From positions 1,302,001 to 1,366,000 of the forward strand of contig NC_092663.1 in NCBI RefSeq assembly GCF_032118995.1: 64,000 nt of DNA. Direction: 5' to 3'. Under the pieces are notes generated by a model. That model did no database searches and was not told the DNA's origin. It saw nothing but the letters and a program-made list of their open reading frames with translations. Made by a program: the position numbers and the translations under genes. This document shows, in pieces, positions 23,203 to 33,446 of the stretch. Position 1 is the first letter of the stretch. The number at the start of each line of letters is the position of its first letter. The DNA is from Asterias amurensis. Its lineage: Eukaryota > Echinodermata > Asteroidea > Forcipulatida > Asteriidae.

Positions 23203-23938
23203 CCCAAACTTAAGGATTACATCCCCTTTTAAATTGTGTATCGACCTTTATTTTTTGGCAGAGGGGACTACTGTAAAGGGTCAGACCTTTCCCCGACCTT
23301 CAACAGGAGCAAAATTGAGTAATTACTACGAAAATAAAAAACCTTTTAGTCAAGGGAGTGGATGAATGTTTTTAATCCATGTTTCCGTTACCCAAACTCT
23401 ACCCTCATTGACCTTATCCGCTTATTTGTGCTTCGTGTCAGGTAGTGCATAGTCGAGGCTATGACGCGCGTTGTCTTAAAGGGATTTTCACTTTGCAAAC
23501 TCGACTCTAGAGTCAGTCAACTCAAATCGCACCCAAGATCCCCAAAACTGTTTCCATAATTTTTAAATTGTTTATCACTTAAAACAGATACGATGTAACA
23601 CCAAAAGCTAAGATGTCATTATGTAGTTAAAGTCTAAGACGATGAGGGCGGTTGGTGTGGGTGTGACCTCATATTAAACAACCCTACTTTGAAATGGACT
23701 GTCCCACGTTACGTACGTTGTCTATGAGTCATTTTAGCACAGCCGGCCGGCTGGCTTACGCGCTCGTGAGGGGGGCAACACCTTCCTTTACCATTACGCC
23801 AAGAGCCTGAACCATACCAAGCCCTCCGAACTCTGCTACTAACTTCTTGATGTGTTTGGGAACACTTTGAATTTAAGACAACTTCTAAGGTTGGTTAGAC
23901 CTTTTTAGGAAGATCTTTGAGTAACTCTTCAATTCAAG
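23203..23938. other. upstream region of FREP-2, no gene seen
   Basis: Non-coding; it must hold the FREP-2 promoter and 5' UTR, but no motif stands out. Confidence 0.4.
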
Positions 23939-26508
23939 ATGGAGGGAGTGGTAAGAGTAGTCGCGTTACTCCTTTGTATCGCGGTATCAATAAGAGCTAA
24001 GTTCTCAGATAAAGCCGACAAATGCTGCCCAGACGAGTGCTGTAATGGTATCTTATTCGGAGGACTAACTGGAAATGGTAAGAACTTAAAAGTAGCTTTG
24101 AAAGGGATTGAAACAGCCCCCCCCCCCTCCTCACGCCCACACCCACCCAACCCCTCTTACAGGTGTGGTTACTAAACGAAACTCTCAAAATCCTTGTCTA
24201 CCTTTTTCAAGTGGGCAAACTTGTTTTCACGAACGTAAACCTGAACCGATTCAAATTTTGTGTTTTAAACTGCATGATCAGAGTTTTCAATTTTGATGTT
24301 ATATATTATTATAGGGTTTGGTAACACGATCCGAGGCAACTTAGGGGCATCTTGAAGGCAACCAAACTGCAATGCATGCTGCATGACCACATGGGTAGCA
24401 TATATGAGTAACTTTTCGCACAATGTCTTACGATCGCTAAGAGAAATGGGTGATCGTTGTGATGTGGATGCCTTTTCTTCTTTGAGATTGTCTGAAACCG
24501 GTTTCTTGTAAAGTTGCCTTGTGTGACCTGGGCCAAACTTCATAGAGCTGCTAAGCACAAAATGTTTGCTAAGCATGAAATTTCTTCCTCGATAAAAACA
24601 GGATTACCAACCATTTCCACGTGATTTTCAGGATGAGCAAACAACAGCTGAATACCAGTAAAAAGCAATATGCAACATGGAAATTCGGTTGGTAAACCTG
24701 CTTTAATCAAGGAAGAAACTTCAAGCTAAGCAAATTTTTGTGCTTAGCAGCTCTATGAAATTGGGCCCTGATCCTAAATCACGAAACAACAATGGTAGGA
24801 TTTGAGAGTTCAACAAAGCCGAAATCTTTGCGAAGTAACTTAAAACTTTGATGATTTTTTTTGCAGCACCTGAGTTTTTACCAAAGGACTGCAATGACAT
24901 CAGAGAATTGGGCGGAGGAAAGGATGGTCTGTACACCGTTTATCCTGCCTATGTTGATAGCTGTGAAGGAGTCAGGGTATACTGTGACCAAGCAACTGAA
25001 GGAGGTGGCTGGACGGTAAGTAAATGATTTAGTTTATTAGATCGTAGGTTCGAATCCCACCCGAGTAATATACAATGCGATTTGTTGTCACAGAACTTGG
25101 GTACACAAAAGTACTGAGTATACAGTGCTAACACACATCAGTTAAAAGGTTATAAAACCAAACTAAATAGTATTTTTTTTATGTATTCAGTTTCTTGACA
25201 CTGCTCCAGAATTGCAAAGGTCGTGGGTTCGAATCCCAACGAGTAGTATGCCTGTGATTTTTTTTAAGAACTCGGGAAAGTACTGAGTATACAGTGCTTA
25301 CACACATCAGCGTAAAGGGTTGAACCAAAACCAATATAATTTATTCATCCTGTTCAGTTTATGTTATAATACAAGTCGACGTTTCGATCATTATGCTTTG
25401 ATGGTCTTCAAGAAAATTTTGTTTCTCCCTAAAGGTGATCCAGCGACGTATGAATGGTTGGGTGGACTTTGAGCGTGGATGGGACGAATACCGAAACGGT
25501 TTCGGGTTCCTGACTGGGGAGTTCTGGCTTGGTCTCGACATCATTCATCACATTTCAATCCAGGGGCCCTACGAGTTGATGGTCTTCATGGAGGACTGGA
25601 GGTTCACTATAGTCAAAGTGCACTATTGGAGCTTCTGGCTTGGGGAAGAGGCTGGAAATTACACCCTCCACGTTAAGAACTACGACCCCAGCAGTGATGT
25701 TGGTAAGAACAAAACCCTGAAGCAATATTGTGGTTTTCTGTACACCAACATTGTCACTGACACAGTGCGTTTCAATGGGGATATTTGATTCGATTCAAAA
25801 AGGGAACCCTTGGGGGAAAAATTATGATTTTTTTTTTAGAATGGCAATTAAACACTACAGAGAAAAAATGCCCCCTGTAAACCCGTTGAAAATGTCTGTG
25901 GTGCCGCAATGATCCATGCTTGGTCTATTTTAGGTCAACGAACTTATCTATAGCGTTTTGGTATAATTTTATTATTTTAGAATAGGTTGTACAAATGCTA
26001 GACTGTGTACTGCACCAACCTTAATTTCTTGAATTGCACTCCGCCCTTGTCTTTCTCCACGTCTCAACTACCATCACTCTGCAACTCCCCTTGCCTTTAA
26101 AGACCCATCTGAAAAACAACGAATTTTAGAAGTGTTACTGCACATCGCCGATCAGCATAATTATTTAGTGTAAGGAGAATCACCCCGTGCAGTAATCTTT
26201 TCCTATCGTTTTAGAGTAGACCCTTAATCATTCAAATTCGTCTTTTTTCCTCAGGTGATGGTCTCTCCCAGCACAACGGGATGATGTTCTCGACCGTCGA
26301 CCGTGACAACGATCGTTTCTTGGGTAACTGCGCGTCCGATTACACGGGGGCTTGGTGGTACAACAGCTGCCTCCAGTCCAACCTCAACGGCCGGTACCTA
26401 CGCGGTAACTCGCCTAGTGCTTACGGTCAGGGAATCGTCTGGAACCCTTGGACTGGGTACACTTACTCCCTCAAAACTACGGTCATGATGATACGCCCAA
26501 GGATTTAG
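23939..26508 (+). CDS. FREP-2: secreted fibrinogen-domain protein with short Cys-rich N-terminus
   Basis: Four exons: 23939-24077, 24867-25015, 25435-25702 and 26255-26508. These total 810 bases, 269 residues, with intron phases 1, 0, 1. The signal peptide is MEGVVRVVALLLCIAVSIRA. Exon 1 then gives a short segment with CCPDECC, which could link subunits by disulfides. The fibrinogen domain starts near CNDIRELGGGKDG. It has GGGWT at the exon 2/3 join, EFWLGLDIIHH, the Ca-site loop DRDNDRFLGNC, GAWWYNSC, SNLNGRYL and ends MMIRPRI. All expected cysteines are present and it ends where the family normally ends, so it is probably functional. This is close to the minimal FREP plan: a signal peptide plus one fibrinogen domain. 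Exon sizes (139, 149, 268, 254) nearly equal those of FREP-1 and FREP-3, so the three share one ancestor. The start is chosen for its signal peptide. The ligand is unknown. Confidence 0.92.
24529..24769. repeat. family B MITE in FREP-2 intron 1
   Basis: GGGCCAAACTTCATAGAGCT and AGCTCTATGAAATTGGGCCC at the two ends. It ends about 100 bp before the acceptor of exon 2. Confidence 0.85.
25035..25320 (+). repeat. two tRNA-derived SINE fragments in FREP-2 intron 2
   Basis: GTAGGTTCGAATCCCACC near 25045 and GTCGTGGGTTCGAATCCCAA near 25223 are B-boxes. Both are followed by an AGTACTGAGTATACAGTGCT tail and CACACATCAG. They belong to the same family as the fragments at 39110 and 47282 (minus strand there). 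The first copy has lost the middle. Confidence 0.65.
25372..25420. repeat. short interspersed motif CGACGTTTCGATCA
   Basis: GTCGACGTTTCGATCATTAT followed by TTTGATGGTCTTCAAG. A related phrase occurs near 39635 (TCGACGTTTCAC..GTCTTCATCA). It is a small dispersed repeat just before the exon 3 acceptor. Confidence 0.4.
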
Positions 26509-26705
26509 TCACATGTTTTCTAATGGGGGCCGCCATTTTGTTTTAACTGGTACCCTGGTTGTAGTCCAATTATGGTTTCAAAAGAGGCCGCCATTTTGTT
26601 TTAACTGGTTTCCTGTTTTTCAGTCGGTGGAAAACTGCGGTCATGATGATATGTCCAAGGATTTAGTCACGTGGTTTCCAACGGGGCCGCCATTTTGTTT
26701 AAACT
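26468..26705 (+). repeat. partial duplication of the FREP-2 stop region, with repeated GCCGCCATTTTG
   Basis: The last coding bases, ACGGTCATGATGATACGCCC through the TAG and past it, recur about 155 bp downstream as GCGGTCATGATGATATGTCC with the following sequence. GCCGCCATTTTGTTT occurs three times (about 26530, 26588, 26686). It lies in the presumed 3' UTR. Confidence 0.8.
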
Positions 26706-28687
26706 GGTTCACTTGCCCGGTTTTTTTAAACTGGTAAACTGCTTTTCAGTTGGTGCGATTCTGAGTACAATTATTTCATAAAACAGAAAGTTTTGCTTGA
26801 CAAATTGAGTGAGGGACCAGCCACTAGTATGCAAACTTGATGCAATTTTGGCTGGTAACCTGTTTCTGCTAAGCAATAATACTCTGTGCTTAGCAATGTT
26901 TGGCGGCAACTAGTTTATCAGATGAATATAGAGCGGGGGTTAGAAAGAACGAAGAAACTTTCATTTGGCATTAATCAAAACATAATCCATGTTTAAAAAA
27001 AAATTCTTTGAACAAGATGTCGAATTTCAAATTGCAGGATCTGAAAAATGTCTGTTCCTTGTTTATATAAGTTAGAACATATTTTAATGTTAAATAAAAA
27101 AAAACTTAAAACGAATCCATAATTCCTAAACGTTTACATCTTTTACCGTGTTAATAATTGGTAATTTTTAATGGTATTTTTCCATTCAAAAATTTCTTGT
27201 TTAATTTGTGTCAGGTATTGATGTTCTTTGCAATTAAATTGTAAATAAATTTTATAATAAATAATAAAATGAAGCCAGTATAAACAAATACTGTTTAAGA
27301 AAGTGCGTTTACATGGAAGTATTGGTGAACAGTGATGAAAAGTGATATTAATGAATATTTCTTAAGAAATAAAGTAGACTAAATTGTGCAATGTTAAGCT
27401 TATGTTGAGAAACATCGATTCTAAAAGACGCGAAATAAAAATGATTTAATTTGATTCAAATTATAAAAATGACTTCTGACTGATATTCACTAGATTTTCT
27501 CTTGCTTTGAAACTAGCTATAGGGCTACAATTTCATTTATTCACTGCCAACATCAGCCAATCAAACAGTAATACATCAATTTCATAAGATTAAAATTTGA
27601 TCGCCATAATTAGTATTGAGTAGGAACCACGAAGGAGACTGACTTAATAAATTTATGAATAATTTGGGGTTGAACAAAGACAAATTGACAGAGCAGGACT
27701 TTAACCAACGACCGGCTAGTTAACTCATTGGTAGATCGCCGCTACGTTGCAACGTAGACTGATTCGAACCAACGCAGTAAATTTTTCTTTTTTTCAACCT
27801 AAATTATGTATTATTGTGCCCACATTGTCACCTTGGGTCTATTATTAAAATGAATCATTCAATTGGCATGAGCTCATGTGCGGGGGGGGGGGGCAGTGAA
27901 ATGGAATTAGTCTGGTATCTAGCCACAAGCACTTTCATGACACATCCTATTTGAGGAGATAAGGCACCAGAACCATTAAGGATGACATTATTTAAGTTTC
28001 CATCGCAGATTTTCTTTTAGCATGCATTTACAACGGGTGCCACAAACCTTTACTTTTACTTTTTGTGTGACCTTGCCACTCTCTTTGTGACCTCTAGGTG
28101 ACCTTCGTGTATGACTGTACGCTAGGTCAAGTGTGACTGCAGACTAAAGATACTTGATGGCCTTATATTGTGAACTATTCGTCTAATCTGTAGCCTTGAC
28201 TCAAGGCTGTTGGCGTAGTGTGCCCCGGCCCGGCGCGATTCGGCAGTCTGCACGCTGTGCATACACGAACAATGTACATGTATACAGTACATTGTATGTA
28301 CAGTACATTGTACAGTGAGAACAGTATAGCGAAGTCGTGAGTACGGTCGTGTCTTTCTACTTTCAACCTCGCACACGTGGCTCAAACCAGCCTTGATGGG
28401 TTTGTAACAGCTTTATCGGAATTCCGATAAAAGGGCGTGCATGATCTGGGCATGTCATTCTAAACATTGGCCAATCACAAGCGCGATTGAGAATGACGTA
28501 TTACTGCTAGCAATCATGCCACATCCATGTGTGTATGTTTGTGTGTGTAACGCTGTACGCTAGCTGTATGGACATGAGCGTGGTGTCACTATAATGTATA
28601 ATGGGTCTGAATGCGCTGCCGGACGGTACACGGGCTACCGATGTGAGCCGGACAAGCCTCGCTCGGTCGGTACGGTGTCAAAAAACT
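26706..28687. other. intergenic; worn repeats only
   Basis: A worn family B-like piece lies at about 26770-26910 (TTTGGCTGGTAACCTG, GCTTAGCAATG). A degenerate tRNA-like piece lies at about 27705-27785 (GTTAACTCATTGGTAGATCG then GATTCGAACC). A G-run occurs at 27882-27892 and a TACATTGTA-rich self-complementary stretch at 28270-28312. No gene seen. Confidence 0.45.
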
Positions 28688-28693
28688 TCAAAG

Positions 28694-29630
28694 TATGGTG
28701 GCCCCGAAGGGACATCGCATAACGCAAACGTGTGCGCACACGTATGCAATGTCGTGAAACAAATCGCGAATATATGCGCACACGTATACAATATCGTGAA
28801 ACAATTCGCGAATATGTGCGCACACGTATGCAATGTCGTGAAACAATTCGCGAATATGTGCGCACACGTATGCAATGTCGTGAAACAAATCGCGAATATG
28901 TGCGCACACGTATGCAATGTCGTGAAACAAATCGCGAATATGTGCGCACACGTATGCAATTTTGTGAACCAAATCGTGAATATGTGCGCACACGTATGCA
29001 ATTTCGTGAACCAAATCGTGAATATGTGCGCACACGAGTGCGATTTGTTTTGCAATGTCGTGAATTTTATTGCATACCATGTTGCATACCATTAGGATGA
29101 TGTCATAGTTGTGGATAATTTGTTACCGATCTAGGGAGTACTGTGGCGCTACAGCAGGCTCCCTCTGTAAAGCATGTGTATACCCAGGAACTTGGCACCA
29201 GGTCAAGGACGACCACACGCCTCGCTTGCCTCACAACAAAGACTACTGCTGCAATGACTACCGCTTATCTCACTGTTGGAAAGAAACCCCCCAGATCATT
29301 AGACATTTTATTCAAAGGTATGCAACATGGTATGCAATAAAATTCACGACATCGCAAATAATATTCGCAGACGTGTGCGCACATATTCGCGAATTGTTTC
29401 ACGACATTGCATACGTGTGCGCACATATTCGCGAATTGTTTCACGACATTGCATACGTGTGCGCACATATTCGCGAATTGTTTCACGACATTGCATACGT
29501 GTGCGCACATATTCGCGAATTGTTTCACGACATTGCATTCGTGTGCGCACATATTTGCGAATTGTTTCACGACATTGCATACGTATGCGCACACGTTTGC
29601 GATATGCGATGTCCCTTCAGGGCCACCATA
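28694..29630. mobile_element. fold-back (TU-like) transposon with tandem-repeat arms
   Basis: The ends read TATGGTGGCC and GGCCACCATA, directly flanked by TCAAAG on both sides (28688-28693 and 29631-29636), which is a 6-bp target duplication. Each arm starts with about 55 bp of unique inverted sequence. It then has head-to-tail 42-bp units built on GTGCGCACACGTATGCAATG: seven full plus one partial unit on the left, five full plus partials on the right in inverse order. The arms close with the inverted pair GCATACCATGTTGCATACC / GGTATGCAACATGGTATGC around a 220-bp centre. This matches the fold-back type known in sea urchins as TU elements. It has no transposase. Because 42 is a multiple of three, long frames stay open in all directions. 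Confidence 0.88.
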
Positions 29631-29636
29631 TCAAAG

Positions 29637-30689
29637 TGAGGAGGGGTTCCTTGGCCCCGTTGTCTTGCGTTTCATTATAACACGAGGACTAGCATCAGTA
29701 CAATGTAGCTGGTAGATTTGTCCCTGAATGGGAAGCTGCTTTACTATAAGTGTAACGTTGTAGTGTAGTAGTATGGCTAGAGTTAGTTTATGAAATTGAT
29801 CTTTACTTGTAGTTGTTGTTCAGCCATACGCCATCTTCTACCGTCTGGTATGTTTTTGACCAACACATAATTTATTTTCGATCCCCAACTTTGATTTACT
29901 GCGAGAAACGTAACGCATAATATGTGTAGTCAAAATAAACAGCTGGGTTTCTTATCTCATCTGGTCTGAAATGGGGAAAACAGAATCTTATTAAATGTTA
30001 GTGCTTCAAGGGGATGGGGTATGTCCAACATAATTCTAACCAAGTAGCCATTGCCGGAAACCCATGACACCTTGATACTTTTTGAACTTTTCTCAAACAC
30101 ACTTCACACACTATATGGTCCCATTTTCTTCCTTCTTATTTCTAAATCCATGATTGGTGCATTAAACTTGGTTGTTTTATCTTGTTGAAAGCTTCTGCAG
30201 TTGTGCCACGATGTAGGCTACTGTTGCAAATTATACACCATTGATTTACACAACTTTGTTTTAGGGTAGGGATTTCTTCCTCTCGCCCGCCGCCATTGCA
30301 TTTTTTTGCACAGCAGCCACGGCTTGTTGTTTACGTCGTCGGAGCACGTGCGTGTGCTTGCAGAACGTTGTGATTGACATCGCAGCAAGAGTTTATAGGT
30401 CAACCAACAACCAATGAGAACGGGTTGTTAGTAAACATTACCATAATGAGCTCCGCCCTAAATTTTGGCAGTTACAAAACCATCAAGGCGCTACTTAGAA
30501 AGTACTCATGATGTACGTACGTGTACCATACAGATGGTACATGTAATGTACATACATACAATAGGTATGTGTGTGTACATACGCTGTACACGTATTATAT
30601 GCACTGTGTTATGTATGGGGTGCGCTGGCGGAACTCAGTGACGGAGACTGGGATTTTGCAGGTCGCGGCTGGCTGTAGCGCCTTGATCA
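29637..30689. other. intergenic, no gene seen
   Basis: Nothing coding. GTAC/ACATGTA-rich self-complementary runs lie at about 30508-30600. Confidence 0.4.
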
Positions 30690-31830
30690 AGGCTATCTAA
30701 TCTGTGACCTTATTTATACTGCAATTAGTCTTAGGTCAAGATTGACTAAGATATTATTAAAGAGATATGATGACTATAAGCAAGTAATGTTTGCAGTGAC
30801 AGTAATATGCTTGGGTCACCCATTCCCAACGTTACATAAAACCACTCCATAACTTCCCCCTGACAAAAAACATCCCCCGCCCCCAGTCCCCCGTCCCCGC
30901 GCTCAATGTTGACTGGAACGCAGAAGAAGACCGTGCAATCAGAACCAACATTGAAAGGGGGCAGGGTCCCAACGAGATATGTCCGGAGATTTTAGTGGGT
31001 AGTGGTGGCTCTGGGGAGAACCGGTTTCAGCTCATCTCAGGAATGGGCATTCGTCTAAATATATGACCTTATTCATGACTGCAATCACTTTTAGGTCAAG
31101 ATTGACTAAGATCTTATAAGAGACATGATGACTAAGCAAGAAGTGTTTGTAGTGACAATATGTAAGGGGTTCTAGCTCTTCTGTGGGTAGTCATGGCTCT
31201 GAGAAGAGCCGGTTTCTGCTCATAGAAATGACCATTCGTCTGTGACCCTTTTCGAAACCACTGCTTCTATTCGACTCCAGATTCGATTCAGGCTAGCCAT
31301 GGCCCTGCGGTTGTTCCGACAATACTGCGCGTGCCTGCCCTACGTACGTGCTCAGTGGTTCAGACAATAGGACAGAGCCTGAAGCCGATTCCAAAGCAGA
31401 AGCCGTGGTTTCGAAAAGGGCCTATATCTGTGACCTTATCCATGACTGCAATTAGTCTAATAGGTCAAGATTGACTACAAGATCTTATAAGAGACGTGAT
31501 GACTAGGTCAGATTTGCGGTGACATCATGTAAGAAATCTCTTTTGTGAGTAGTGATGGCTCTGGAAAGAGCTGGTGTTTTCTCAGACTACATAATGACAT
31601 TATAATGTTACCAATTCTTCAATATCTCTGTGACATCTATAACTGCAATTTATTGATCTCTTAGTAGTTCAACATTGACCAAAATCTAACGTACCTCTTG
31701 TCTTGTTCGCTCATCACTGCGTGACCCATATGCCTTTGTGACTAGTCTGGCATAGGTCAACAATGACCCGCTTAATACAAGAGACGTCAGGGTGCACTGC
31801 GGTCAACCCAGACCAGTAATAGGAAGGTTC
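30690..31830. repeat. diverged tandem repeat, period near 365 bp
   Basis: The phrase TGTGACCTTATTTATACTGC with TAGGTCAAGATTGACTAAGA occurs near 30698, 31063 and 31428, with worn copies near 31629 and 31737. Each full unit also has GATGGCTCTGGAAAGAGC or a relative about 130 bp on. Old and non-coding. Confidence 0.7.
31195..31210 (-). promoter_or_regulatory. histone-type 3' stem-loop look-alike
   Basis: On the minus strand it reads GGCTCTTCTCAGAGCC: a perfect 6-bp stem with a four-base loop TCTC, which fits the known histone mRNA loop pattern (U, Y, U, H). A purine stretch AGAAGAG follows about 13 bases later. No histone reading frame is near. A weaker copy, AGCTCTTTCCAGAGCC, lies at 31557-31572. 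Confidence 0.35.
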
Positions 31831-33446
31831 TAATAAATGCCATCCGGGATTATTTAAATTAAATTACGAAAGACTTTGAGACTCATGTACGAAAGGTCAG
31901 ACACGCATTTAATAAAGTCTAATTCAGAAAGTTGGCAAAAGTTCCATATTCCTTGATCCATTGATCGCTTCTTTTGTGACGCACATTATAATGCGCAACC
32001 ACCAACACATTGTCGTAGACAATTTCATTTTGGGGAGGGGGGGCAAAGACATAATTTAGCTGGCTGTTTTATGTGACGAACCATTCAATTGTCTTGTTGG
32101 GAAAGAGGTTGCATGGGTACCGAGCGTGTGGATGCACCCTTGCGTACCCCCATCTCCAACCACCTGCCCCCGCCCCCACCTCCCCGGTTACAAAATTGCA
32201 CATGCAAGTTTTTACTTCCGGTTTTGTAATCATATTATAGTGTATAATCATTCTAGCGTCTTGTTTTTTTTAGTATTTCAATCCCCTTGTCTAAGTGCGT
32301 GCCCTCAATGACTTTGATTTATTTTGTTTTAATGCAAACCCACTCATTATGGTCATAGGTTTATTGATTGTTTGTTTGTTTGTTTTTTATTTCCAAATAT
32401 CACAATAAATAATCATAAAACATACAAGAAAAAGGAACAAGGGTGATTCAAGGAGGGCACCAGGAAAAAGGCCCTGGACCCTTTATAATATAAATTATTT
32501 GGTTTTAATTTATATTTTGATTGTTAAAATGAAAGTAAAGTAAAAGGTGTAATGCATACAGCAAAAATAGCTCAAAACAATGATTGTTTGTAACTAAACT
32601 GTTTTTAACAGTTTGTTTGCTATGCAGCCATAAATACATATTGAGAGTTGATAACAAAAACAGAACATATTATTTTAGGAAATTACAAGACTAGATCAAT
32701 TGGAAAGGATAATCATGGTACGCGTGTAGTTACAGGTGGTGTCATTTTAGGTTTTGACTAATAGTCTTTCTCGAAGGCTATTAGTTATCTTATTTTGTTT
32801 TAGTTACAGTTCAAAACTTTTGCAACTACTTACAGTGGATTCTTGTAAAAACCAATAAGTCCCCTATATAGCAATAGTTAGACCGGTATCTGGAATATAA
32901 AGATCTATACTAGTTATATGAACGTATTCCGGAATCTTATAAATAGCTATCACATGATGTTATGCGTCACGACTTTGTTTCCGTTCAACTTAAAACCAAT
33001 TACCGGTTGATTCTCCTTGTAAGGTCTTAAGGAAGAAAGTCACACTAAAGGGAACAATTCAGCCAAAACCAAATTTGTTAAAATATCAATTTTAGCCCCA
33101 AAAATCAACAAATTATGAGTTGAAGCATGTTTGGCTGTTTCCAGCAAAAGAAGAAACTCTTTTATATTGACCAATGCATATCAAAAGATGATTTTCTGTA
33201 TAGTTTTCAGAGGAAAGTTTTGAGTTTTCGGACTCCCCTCTGCTCGTAATGAGCGAGTCTTTATGGCGTGTGAGTCACCAATTTTTTGAGGGTGGATCGG
33301 TGCCGGGAGTCGCTGAGGCATCTCAGCTCGATTGCACTGCTACTCCTGTTCGCCGTGGCACCTCGTGTGATCCTAAAACTCTACAGAAAGTTGGTTTGAT
33401 TTTTTATTTCATCTGCAGTTTAGTATCCTAAAAAGGAACAAGAAGT
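31831..33446. other. upstream region of FREP-3
   Basis: No gene seen. At about 32350-32480, a GTTTGTTTGTTT run followed by AAGGAGGGCACCAGGAAAAA and GGCCCTGGACCC looks like the 3' part of a dispersed retroposon. CCTATATAGC near 32870 and CTTATAAATAGC near 32937 are TATA-like but are 500 bp or more from the start codon. Confidence 0.4.

Noticed and set aside
28601-29715. Long open frames on both strands (up to 176 residues, repeats such as VCAHVCNVVKQ)
   Set aside because: They come from a 42-bp tandem repeat with no stop, open in nearly every frame, inside a fold-back element. No start context, domain or codon bias supports a protein.
30690-31830. A histone gene next to the stem-loop look-alike
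   Set aside because: No histone-like protein is encoded on either strand within 2 kb.
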